Of a stretch of 6,460 bases of DNA, positions 1-5,787 are shown piece by piece (position 1 is the stretch's first letter; each line of letters begins with the position of its first letter). Below the pieces are notes generated by a model. The model saw only the letters and a program-made list of their open reading frames with translations, was not told where the DNA came from and did no database searches. The position numbers and the translations under genes are program-made. This DNA is from Rhodoferax sp. (GTDB lineage: Bacteria; Pseudomonadota; Gammaproteobacteria; Burkholderiales; Burkholderiaceae_C). Location: contig JAIPDA010000141.1 of the NCBI GenBank assembly GCA_021737905.1, positions 1-6,460 on the forward strand, in the 5' to 3' direction.

Positions 1-89
1 AGCTCTTGCGCCAAGTGGTGCACGGTGCGCGCCAGACCGGTAAGGTGCCGGCCAATGTGCAAGAGCCGGCCTTTGCCACCCGCGCCCCC

Positions 90-668
90 ATGATCCGCAA
101 GGCTGTCTTGCTGCCCGGTGAGGCCGCGCCCACCAGTACATCGCTGGTGGTGTCCATCGTCGGCACCGACCGCCCGGGCATCGTCAATTCACTGGCTGAT
201 CGTGCCCAGCGCTTCGGCGCCAACTGGGCGGCCAGCCGCATGACCCGACTGGCCGGTGAATTTGCCGGCATGGTTCATTTCGAGGTGCCGCGCGACAACG
301 CGCAGGCATTGACCAACTCTTTGCAAGGCCTGGCCTCCAGCGGTTTGCAGGTGGTGATCGCCGGCAGCGAAGGCGCGGCACTGCCCGCCTCGCAGCGCCT
401 GGTCGAGCTGGAACTGGTCGGGCAAGACCAGGTCGGCATCGTCAGCAAGCTCACCAAGTTGCTGGCCGAGCGTGCCATCAGCATTGAGAGCATTCACACC
501 GACATCGTGCGCAGCAGCACGGATGGTCAAAAGACATTCAAGGTCAAGGCGCAATTGCGCGTGCAGACGGCCATGTCGGTGGAGGCGCTGCAGCGTGACG
601 TGGGCGCCCTGGCCAGCGACATGATGCTGGACATCGCCCTGGGCGAGGGCGCTCAGGCCGGGCTCTGA
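90..668 (+). CDS. GcvR-like protein with two ACT domains (start uncertain)
   Basis: Probably a cytoplasmic regulatory protein of the glycine cleavage repressor (GcvR) type, built of two ACT domains that in this family bind small ligands or partner proteins. With the ATG at 90 it has 192 residues, close to the usual GcvR length. ACT domain 1 covers about residues 18-92 and carries the turn motif GTDRPG (25-30). ACT domain 2 covers about residues 103-187 and carries GQDQVG (111-116). No DNA-binding domain is visible. The start is uncertain: no good ribosome-binding site precedes 90, and the frame stays open to the left edge with a coding-like, GC-rich third position. A GTG at 57 (AAGG at 42-45) or a start outside the window is possible. 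The ligand is unknown. It ends 100 bp before liuB, so co-transcription is possible but not shown. Confidence 0.8.
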   Translation: MIRKAVLLPGEAAPTSTSLVVSIVGTDRPGIVNSLADRAQRFGANWAASRMTRLAGEFAGMVHFEVPRDNAQALTNSLQGLASSGLQVVIAGSEGAALPASQRLVELELVGQDQVGIVSKLTKLLAERAISIESIHTDIVRSSTDGQKTFKVKAQLRVQTAMSVEALQRDVGALASDMMLDIALGEGAQAGL

Positions 669-697
669 TTCAGCCTGCTTGCGCAGCGCTTTGCTGC

Positions 698-711
698 AAC
701 TGCGCGCAGTT
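698..711. promoter_or_regulatory. 14-bp perfect palindrome in the gap before liuB
   Basis: AACTGCGCGCAGTT reads the same on both strands. The flanks (GC on the left, T then GC on the right) would extend the symmetry if one base is bulged. It lies 30 bp after the stop of the ACT-domain gene and 58 bp before the liuB start. It could be a binding site for a dimeric regulator or a weak hairpin. It is not followed by a run of T, so a strong intrinsic terminator is unlikely. The rest of the 100-bp gap shows only the liuB ribosome-binding site and no convincing sigma-70 promoter. Confidence 0.35.
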
Positions 712-768
712 TGCTTATTCGGGCACTCTGCGCATGCTTTATAGCGGCACCCGGTAACAAGGAAACAC

Positions 769-2391
769 ATGTCAGTACTGCAAACCCAGCTCAACGCCCG
801 ATCGGCCGACTTTCAGGCCAATGCGGCCGCCCTGCGCGAGCAGGTGCAAGACCTGTCGGTGCAGCTTGCCAAAGTGGCTGCCGGCGGTGGCGAGGCAGCG
901 CGTGCCAAACATGTGGCGCGCGGCAAGTTGCCGCCGCGTGAACGCGTGCAGATGCTGCTGGACCCCGGCACGCCTTTTCTGGAACTGGCACCGCTGGCCG
1001 CGCTGGCCATGTACCCGGACCGCGACGGCAGCGACAGCGCACCCTGCGCCGGCCTGATTGCCGGCGTAGGCCGCGTCAGCGGTGTCGATTGCCTGATCAT
1101 CTGCAACGACGCTACCGTCAAGGGCGGCACCTACTACCCGATGACAGTGAAAAAGCATTTGCGCGCGCAGGAAGTGGCGATGCAAAACAATTTGCCCTGC
1201 ATTTACCTGGTGGACTCGGGCGGCGCCAACCTGCCCAACCAGGACGACGTGTTCCCGGACCGGGACCATTTCGGCCGCATCTTCTACAACCAGGCCAACA
1301 TGAGCGCGCAGGGCATCGCGCAGATTGCCGTGGTCATGGGCAGCTGCACGGCAGGCGGCGCTTATGTGCCGGCCATGAGTGACGAGACCATCATCGTCAA
1401 AAACCAGGGCACCATTTTTCTGGGCGGCCCGCCGCTGGTGAAAGCCGCCATCGGCGAGATCGTGAGTGCCGAAGACCTGGGCGGCGGCGACGTGCACACC
1501 CGCTTGTCTGGCGTGGCCGACCACCTGGCGCAAAACGACGCGCACGCGCTGGCGCTGGCGCGCCAGGCCGTGGCCAGCCTGAACCGCAGCAAGCGCGCCT
1601 ATCAAACCCTGCGCACGCCGCTGCCGCCGCTCTATGAAGCGAGTGAGCTTTACGGCGTGATCCCGGCCGACACGCGCAAGCCTTATGACGTGCACGAGGT
1701 GATCGCCCGCATCGTCGATGGCAGCGAGTTCCATGAGTTCAAGGCGCGTTTTGGTGCCACGCTGGTGTGCGGTTTTGCGCACATCGAAGGCATGCCGGTC
1801 GGCATCATCGCCAACAACGGCGTGCTGTTTTCCGAGAGCGCGCAAAAGGGTGCGCACTTCATCGAGCTGTGCTGCCAGCGCAAGGTGCCGCTGGTGTTTT
1901 TGCAGAACATCACCGGCTTCATGGTCGGCAAAAAATACGAAAACGAAGGCATCGCCCGACACGGCGCCAAGATGGTCACGGCGGTGGCCACGGCCAGCGT
2001 GCCCAAGTTCACAGTGATCATCGGCGGCAGTTACGGGGCCGGCAATTACGGCATGTGCGGCCGCGCTTTTTCGCCTCGCTTTTTATGGATGTGGCCGAAT
2101 GCGCGCATTTGCGTGATGGGCGGCGAGCAGGCGGCCGGCGTGCTGGCCACTGTCAAGCGCGACGGCATTGAAGGGCGCGGCGGCCAATGGAGCGCCGACG
2201 AAGAAGCGGCCTTCAAGCAACCCGTGCTCGACCAGTTTGCCCAGCAGTCTCACCCCTACTACGCCAGCGCACGCTTGTGGGACGACGGCATCATCGACCC
2301 GGCCGACACGCGCCGCGTGCTGGCGCTGGGCCTGTCGGCCTCGCTCAATGCGCCGATTGGCGAGCCTCAATTTGGCGTGTTCCGCATGTAA
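769..2391 (+). CDS. liuB: Methylcrotonyl-CoA carboxylase, carboxyltransferase (beta) subunit
   Basis: Transfers the carboxyl group from carboxybiotin to 3-methylcrotonyl-CoA, giving 3-methylglutaconyl-CoA (EC 6.4.1.4) in leucine/isovalerate breakdown; it is cytoplasmic and works with the LiuD alpha subunit. The 540 residues match the family's usual length of about 535. The N-terminal crotonase-like half holds IYLVDSGGANLPNQDD (145-160), the glycine-rich GSCTAGGAYVPAMSDE (191-206) and SAEDLGGGDVH (233-243). The C-terminal half holds QNITGFMVG (379-387), GGSYGAGNYGMCGRAFSP (419-436) and VMGGEQAAGVLA (449-460), and it ends in the typical GVFRM. The start is supported by AAGGA at 759-763, five bases before the ATG. 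One oddity is Ile228 in KAAIGE, where the homologues I recall have KAATGE. Geranyl-CoA carboxylase beta (AtuC) is a close relative, but the neighbouring liuC and liuD favour the leucine pathway. Confidence 0.93.
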   Translation: MSVLQTQLNARSADFQANAAALREQVQDLSVQLAKVAAGGGEAARAKHVARGKLPPRERVQMLLDPGTPFLELAPLAALAMYPDRDGSDSAPCAGLIAGVGRVSGVDCLIICNDATVKGGTYYPMTVKKHLRAQEVAMQNNLPCIYLVDSGGANLPNQDDVFPDRDHFGRIFYNQANMSAQGIAQIAVVMGSCTAGGAYVPAMSDETIIVKNQGTIFLGGPPLVKAAIGEIVSAEDLGGGDVHTRLSGVADHLAQNDAHALALARQAVASLNRSKRAYQTLRTPLPPLYEASELYGVIPADTRKPYDVHEVIARIVDGSEFHEFKARFGATLVCGFAHIEGMPVGIIANNGVLFSESAQKGAHFIELCCQRKVPLVFLQNITGFMVGKKYENEGIARHGAKMVTAVATASVPKFTVIIGGSYGAGNYGMCGRAFSPRFLWMWPNARICVMGGEQAAGVLATVKRDGIEGRGGQWSADEEAAFKQPVLDQFAQQSHPYYASARLWDDGIIDPADTRRVLALGLSASLNAPIGEPQFGVFRM

Positions 2392-2404
2392 GCCGAGGCG
2401 CGCG

Positions 2405-2899
2405 ATGAAAGTCTTTTTTGCATTTGTCGTAGCGTTGCACCTCTGCGGCGGCGTGTGGGCGCAAGACGGGAAACCCAGCGCTGCGCTAGAAATATTCGCC
2501 AAAGACCTGCGCGAGGAGCTGCTGCGCACCCAGGCCACGGTTGGTGAGGACGGGCACAGCGGCCTGAACACCAATATGGACCAGTGGTTGCCCGTGGTGG
2601 ACGCTTTTTTAAGCCAACTGGGATTTGACCGCCCTGCCATCGTGAAAGCACCGCCACCCAGTGCCTTTGCAGCCATTGATGCCACATCTTCCGTCCCGGA
2701 AGGCGCGTCCGGTAAAGCCGCCTACGCCAAGTTTTTGGAAATGGGCTTGCCTCGTGCGTTTGCGGTCAGCAGCAAAGGTGGCTTTGGCGTGTCCCGGGGC
2801 GACTACGCTGCAGGGCGCGCCCTGGGCAACTGCCAGCGCTTCGGCAACCCTTGCACTTTGTACGCCGTGGACGCCGACGTGGTCTGGAAGCCGCAATGA
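2405..2899 (+). CDS. Small exported protein of unknown function
   Basis: I do not recognise a characterised family. The 164-residue product starts with a likely Sec signal peptide: a hydrophobic stretch at residues 3-17 and a probable cleavage site VWA|QD after residue 19. Cys14 does not fit a lipobox, so a soluble periplasmic protein is more likely than a lipoprotein. The mature part has a helical, charged segment (about 25-45), a linker rich in Ala, Pro and Ser (about 78-105), and a compact C-terminal module (about 107-162). That module has LPRAFAVSSKGGFG, then Cys143 and Cys150, then LYAVDADVVW; the two cysteines could form a disulfide. I recall similar tails in hypothetical proteins of Burkholderiales, without a known role. 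GAGG at 2395-2398 lies six bases before the ATG. The gene begins 13 bp after liuB, so it is probably read through from it. Confidence 0.75.
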   Translation: MKVFFAFVVALHLCGGVWAQDGKPSAALEIFAKDLREELLRTQATVGEDGHSGLNTNMDQWLPVVDAFLSQLGFDRPAIVKAPPPSAFAAIDATSSVPEGASGKAAYAKFLEMGLPRAFAVSSKGGFGVSRGDYAAGRALGNCQRFGNPCTLYAVDADVVWKPQ

Positions 2900-2900
2900 T

Positions 2901-2921
2901 CGCTTGTACGCAGCGCTTGTA
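2901..2921 (+). repeat. Pair of 8-bp direct repeats upstream of vapB
   Basis: CGCTTGTA occurs at 2901-2908 and again at 2914-2921, with copies 13 bp apart start to start. They lie between the end of the exported-protein gene and the inverted repeat over the vapB promoter, and the first copy overlaps the proposed -35 box. They could be extra contacts for the antitoxin or chance. Confidence 0.35.
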
Positions 2922-2932
2922 ATGTGTATGAT
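2904..2932 (+). promoter_or_regulatory. Likely sigma-70 promoter of vapBC
   Basis: The -35 candidate TTGTAC (2904-2909) and the -10 candidate TATGAT (2927-2932, five of six consensus bases) are separated by exactly 17 bp. Transcription would start near 2939-2940, about 26 bases before the vapB ATG. The -35 box is weak (three of six bases). The -10 box lies within the left half of the inverted repeat at 2923-2950, as expected for an autorepressed toxin-antitoxin promoter. Confidence 0.55.
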
Positions 2933-2950
2933 TTTAAATTTCCATACACA
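2923..2950. promoter_or_regulatory. Inverted repeat, likely VapB/VapBC operator
   Basis: TGTGTATG (2923-2930) and CATACACA (2943-2950) are perfect 8-bp inverted arms around a 12-bp AT-rich spacer. The repeat covers the proposed -10 box and transcription start and ends 16 bp before the vapB ATG. VapBC complexes usually repress their own promoter by binding such repeats through the antitoxin, so this is the natural candidate. The role is inferred; the symmetry is seen directly. Confidence 0.6.
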
Positions 2951-2965
2951 CTTGAAGGTGGCCTG

Positions 2966-3217
2966 ATGCGAACCAATATCGAAATCGACGACAAGCTGAT
3001 GGCTGCCGCCATGGCGGCCGGCGGCTTCAAGACCAAGCGCGAGGCGGTAGAAGAGGGTTTGCGAATGATCAAGCGCCGCAAGGCCTATGACGCTTTATTG
3101 GCCGCTCGCGGCACCTTGCACTGGGACGACTCGGACGAAGGCTGGGCCCAGTGGCGCGCGCAGCAGGTTTTGCAGGTCAAAGAAGCGGCGCCTGCCAAAC
3201 GGAGCCGCACCAAGTGA
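2966..3217 (+). CDS. vapB: VapB-type antitoxin
   Basis: Antitoxin of a type II toxin-antitoxin pair. It should bind and block the VapC nuclease encoded next and repress their shared promoter. It has 83 residues. MRTNIEIDDKLMAAAMAAGG followed by FKTKREAVEEGLRMIKRR (21-38) is the short strand plus two helices typical of the VapB family that begins MRTNIEID, a ribbon-helix-helix type DNA-binding fold. The later part, LHWDDSDEGW (51-60) and beyond, would be the toxin-binding segment. The basic tail (KEAAPAKRSRTK) is somewhat longer than in many VapB proteins. The ATG at 2966 is chosen because GAAGGTG (2954-2960) is well placed before it and the family begins at this motif; an in-frame GTG at 2924 lies inside the operator and is rejected. 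Its stop overlaps the vapC start. Confidence 0.9.
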   Translation: MRTNIEIDDKLMAAAMAAGGFKTKREAVEEGLRMIKRRKAYDALLAARGTLHWDDSDEGWAQWRAQQVLQVKEAAPAKRSRTK

Positions 3218-3621
3218 TTTTGGTCGACTCCAGCGTCTGGATAGATTACTTTCGAGGCGCCCGCAATCGGCCGGTCGAGCAACTCGTTGCGTGGTTGCAA
3301 GGAGGTGATGCCACCGTGGACCTGGGTGTGGCCGACCTGGTGGTGTTTGAAGTCATGCGGGGCATTGCGGCGCCCAAAGCGCAAAAGCGCGCCAAAGACC
3401 TGTTGTTGGAGCTCGACGTGGTCGAAATCGGTGGCATGGACAACGCGCTACGCGCCGCCGAGCACTACCGCGCTTTGCGCGCGCAGGGCTACACGGTACG
3501 CAGCCCCATCGACGTATTGCTGGCAAGCTATTGCATGGCCCACGGCCACATGCTGCTGCACCGGGACGCAGACTTTGATGTGATGGCCGTCTTGCGCGGC
3601 CTGCAGGTCGTGCCGCATTGA
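3214..3621 (+). CDS. vapC: VapC-type PIN-domain ribonuclease toxin
   Basis: Toxin of the pair, a PIN-domain endoribonuclease that needs Mg2+ or Mn2+ and cleaves RNA when freed from VapB; the RNA target cannot be told from sequence. It has 135 residues, normal for VapC. The acidic active-site set is intact: Asp5 in ILVDSSVWIDYF, Glu46 in VVFEVMRG, Asp100 in SPIDVLLASYC, and Asp118/Asp120/Asp122 in HRDADFD. The toxin is therefore probably active and not decayed. The start is a GTG at 3214 that shares GTGA (3214-3217) with the vapB stop. GGAG at 3201-3204 precedes it by nine bases, and the overlap points to translational coupling. A longer in-frame start at 3151 would run deep into vapB and adds residues foreign to the family. 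No terminator is visible behind it. Confidence 0.92.
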   Translation: MILVDSSVWIDYFRGARNRPVEQLVAWLQGGDATVDLGVADLVVFEVMRGIAAPKAQKRAKDLLLELDVVEIGGMDNALRAAEHYRALRAQGYTVRSPIDVLLASYCMAHGHMLLHRDADFDVMAVLRGLQVVPH

Positions 3622-3697
3622 ACCCTTGGCGTAATTAAATGTCTTTCCCTGGCGCATTTCCCCGCAAAAATAATTCACTCACTTTGAGACTCTCACC

Positions 3698-4834
3698 ATG
3701 AACGCCACCATCTACGAAACACCCGAGCACGAACTTCTGCGCGACCAGATCGCCCGCTTCATTGCCAAAGAAGTCGAGCCGCATGCGGCCGCCTGGGAAG
3801 AGACCGGCATGGTGCCGCGCGATGTGCTGCGCCGCATGGGCCAGGCCGGTTTGCTGGGCCTCATGTACGAGGGCCAGTACGGCGGCGGTGAGGGCGATGC
3901 GCTGACCAACCTGGTGTTTGCCGAGGCGCTGTCGCAGTCCACCTTTGCCGGCTTCATCATCACTGTGCTGGTGCACACCGACATGGCCAGCCCGCACCTG
4001 CACCATGCGGGCACGCCCGCGCAAAAAGCCCGTTACCTGCCGGGTGTGACTTCGGGCGAGCTGATCACGGCGGTAGGCATCAGCGAACCCGGCGCCGGCT
4101 CGGACGTGGCGGGCATTCGCACCCATGCGCGCCGTGAAGGCGACGAATGGGTGATCAACGGCACCAAGATGTTCATCACCAACGGCGTGCATGCCAATCT
4201 GTACTTTGTGGCCGCCAAGACCGGACCGGGCCGTCGCGACATGTCCATCTTCATTGTTGAAAAAGGCACGCCGGGCTTTTCTGTCGGCCGCGCGCTCAAG
4301 AAAACCGGCTGGTTATCGTCTGACACAGCCGAGCTGATTTTTGACAATGTGCGCATCCCGGCCGGCAACCTGCTGGGTGAGGAAAACAAGGGCTTTTACT
4401 CGGTGATGCAGAACTTTCAGACCGAGCGCATTGCGCTGGGCGCCATGGCCGTAGGCCACTGCATGCGCGCTTTAGAAATCACGCTGGACTATGTGAAGCA
4501 GCGTCAGGCCTTTGGCGGCACTCTGTGGGATCAGCAGACTATTCGTCAGCGCCTGTCCATGCTCGACGCCAAGACCCGCGCGGCGCGCCAGTTCATGTAC
4601 CACTGCGCCTGGTCGGTGACGCAGGGCCACGACATCGTGCAAGAAGTCTCCATGCTCAAGGCGCTGACCGGCGAGCTGGTCAACGAGGTGGTGCAGACCT
4701 GCCAGCAGTTCCACGGCGGCATGGGCTTCATCCGCGAGACCGCCATCGAGCGCCTGTGGCGCGACGCCCGCGTGCTGGCCATTGGCGGCGGCGCCACCGA
4801 AGTGATGCTCGAAGAAGTTGCTAAGCGGTACTGA
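3698..4834 (+). CDS. Acyl-CoA dehydrogenase, long-chain/citronellyl-CoA dehydrogenase-like
   Basis: FAD-dependent enzyme that introduces the alpha-beta double bond into an acyl-CoA and passes electrons to ETF; cytoplasmic. Its 378 residues are the normal length. The N-terminal helical domain (about 1-120) is followed by the FAD/substrate motif AVGISEPGAGSD (125-136), WVINGTKMFITNG (151-163) in the middle beta domain, and the C-terminal helical domain with HGGMGF (339-344) and WRDARVLAIGGGATEVM (354-370). The usual glutamate of the 'YEGT' site is Gly here. Glu243 in FQTERIALG matches the place of the catalytic glutamate in LCAD and isovaleryl-CoA dehydrogenase. The substrate is uncertain: the overall look is LCAD/AtuD-like, while the liu neighbours suggest a branched acyl-CoA. 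GAGA (3686-3689) is a modest ribosome-binding site; AATAAT at 3669 could be a -10 box without a clear -35. Two stops in a row (TGATGA) end it. Confidence 0.9.
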   Translation: MNATIYETPEHELLRDQIARFIAKEVEPHAAAWEETGMVPRDVLRRMGQAGLLGLMYEGQYGGGEGDALTNLVFAEALSQSTFAGFIITVLVHTDMASPHLHHAGTPAQKARYLPGVTSGELITAVGISEPGAGSDVAGIRTHARREGDEWVINGTKMFITNGVHANLYFVAAKTGPGRRDMSIFIVEKGTPGFSVGRALKKTGWLSSDTAELIFDNVRIPAGNLLGEENKGFYSVMQNFQTERIALGAMAVGHCMRALEITLDYVKQRQAFGGTLWDQQTIRQRLSMLDAKTRAARQFMYHCAWSVTQGHDIVQEVSMLKALTGELVNEVVQTCQQFHGGMGFIRETAIERLWRDARVLAIGGGATEVMLEEVAKRY

Positions 4835-4839
4835 TGAGC

Positions 4840-4940
4840 CCCCACGCTCCCCACTTTGTGTGGTCGCTGCCCCCCGAGGGGGTGCTGCGCCTGCGGCCCG
4901 GCAAAGCCGGTTCCGCGGCCCTGGCTGGGCAGCGCGGGTC
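4840..4940. repeat. Intergenic element with four consecutive hairpins
   Basis: The gap between the acyl-CoA dehydrogenase and liuC holds four small stem-loops in a row. They are CCAC/GTGG (4851-4863, 5-base loop), CCCCC/GGGGG (4870-4882, loop CGA), CCGGC-AAA-GCCGG extended by GCGG/CCGC (4893-4916, one uneven bulge), and GCCC/GGGC (4918-4930). The block closely resembles a GC-rich intergenic sequence that I remember occurring many times in Comamonadaceae genomes, so it is probably a dispersed repeat; this is recall, not a search. There is no T-run, so it is not a classic terminator. On the mRNA it could slow polymerase or protect a 3' end. Its outer borders are approximate. Confidence 0.6.
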
Positions 4941-4970
4941 AGGGGCTAAAGCTATTAACCAACAATGAAC

Positions 4971-4974
4971 AAGG
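4971..4974 (+). promoter_or_regulatory. liuC: Ribosome-binding site that decides the liuC start
   Basis: AAGG sits eight bases before the ATG at 4983 but inside the first codons of the alternative start at 4965. No comparable site precedes 4965, so translation most likely begins at 4983. Confidence 0.55.
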
Positions 4975-4982
4975 TCTGCCCC

Positions 4983-5765
4983 ATGAACGTGATTGAACTG
5001 CACCGCCCCGCGGCCCATGTGGCCGAGGTCTGGCTGAACCGGCCCGAGGTGCGCAATGCCTTCAACGAAGAATTGATTGCCGCGCTCACGCAAACCTTTG
5101 CCGCGCTGTCGGCTGAGCCCGATCTGCGCGTCATCGTGCTGGGCGCGCGTGGCAAGGCTTTTTGTGCCGGCGCTGACCTGAACTGGATGCGCGCCATGGC
5201 CGACTACAGCTGGGAGCAAAACCGCGCGGACGCCCAGAAGCTCGCCGACATGCTGTGGACGCTGGACCAGTGCCCGGTGCCCATCGTCGGGCGTGTGCAG
5301 GGCGACTGCTACGCCGGCGGCATGGGGCTGGCGGCGGTGTGTGACGTGGTGGTGGCAGCCGACAGTGCCACCTTCTGTTTGTCTGAGGCGCGGCTGGGCC
5401 TGTTGCCCGCCACGATCAGCCCCTATGTGATCCGCGCGCTGGGTGTGCAGGCCTCGCGCCGCTACATGGTCACAGCCGAGCGCTTTAGTGCGGCACAGGC
5501 GCAAGGCCACGGCTTTGTGAACACGCTGTGCGCGCCCGAGCAACTGGACAGCGAAGTCGCCGCGCTGGTGGCCACGCTGGTCGCCAATGGGCCGCTGGCC
5601 ACGCGTGCCTGCAAGCAGCTGGTGCGCGATGTGAGCGCCGCGCCCATGAGCCAGGCACTGCGCGCAGACACCGCTCGCCGCATTGCCGACATACGCGCCA
5701 GCGACGAAGGCAAGGAAGGCTTGCAGTCCTTTTTACAAAAGCGCCCGCCCACCTGGCTGGTTTGA
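4983..5765 (+). CDS. liuC: Methylglutaconyl-CoA hydratase (enoyl-CoA hydratase family)
   Basis: Hydrates 3-methylglutaconyl-CoA to HMG-CoA (EC 4.2.1.18), the step after the LiuB/LiuD carboxylase; cytoplasmic. The protein has 260 residues and a single crotonase domain. GKAFCAGADLNWMR (57-70) and the YAGGMGL segment (110-116) supply the CoA pocket and oxyanion hole. SEARLGLLPATISPYVI (134-150) is the pattern I associate with bacterial LiuC and not with general crotonases. Of the two glutamates of classical enoyl-CoA hydratase, the second is kept (Glu135) and the first is replaced (Gly115 by alignment with GGGCEL). As I recall, bacterial LiuC proteins also lack the first, so this is not decay. 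The start at 4983 is preferred over an ATG at 4965 because of AAGG at 4971-4974. The next gene starts 22 bp downstream, which suggests one operon with liuD. Confidence 0.88.
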   Translation: MNVIELHRPAAHVAEVWLNRPEVRNAFNEELIAALTQTFAALSAEPDLRVIVLGARGKAFCAGADLNWMRAMADYSWEQNRADAQKLADMLWTLDQCPVPIVGRVQGDCYAGGMGLAAVCDVVVAADSATFCLSEARLGLLPATISPYVIRALGVQASRRYMVTAERFSAAQAQGHGFVNTLCAPEQLDSEVAALVATLVANGPLATRACKQLVRDVSAAPMSQALRADTARRIADIRASDEGKEGLQSFLQKRPPTWLV

Positions 5766-5787
5766 CGCCCCGAGCTTGAAAGACCGC

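Noticed and set aside
711..745. A sigma-70 promoter before liuB using TTGCTT and TTTATA or TATAGC
   Set aside because: The spacing is 21-23 bp and the boxes match poorly; the alternative TTCGGG with TATAGC has only two of six bases in the -35 box.
189..794. A 201-codon open frame on the - strand opposite the ACT-domain gene
   Set aside because: It lacks recognisable motifs and runs across the whole ACT-domain gene and into liuB; its composition is that of a shadow frame.
772..1962. A 396-codon open frame on the - strand opposite liuB
   Set aside because: It mirrors the GC-rich codon bias of liuB, its translation is full of His, Ala, Arg and Gln without any recognisable motif, and the + strand gene is certain.
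3151..3213. A longer VapC starting at 3151
   Set aside because: The extra 21 residues are the vapB tail read in another frame; the PIN domain begins at ILVDSS right after the GTG at 3214, which has its own ribosome-binding site.
3622..3697. A promoter or terminator between vapC and the acyl-CoA dehydrogenase gene
   Set aside because: AATAAT at 3669-3674 is a fair -10 box, but no -35 box lies at a proper distance, and there is no stem-loop with a T-run.
4870..4882. The CCCCC/GGGGG hairpin as a Rho-independent terminator
   Set aside because: It is followed by GC-rich sequence with no T-run, and it lies inside a series of hairpins that looks like a repeat element.
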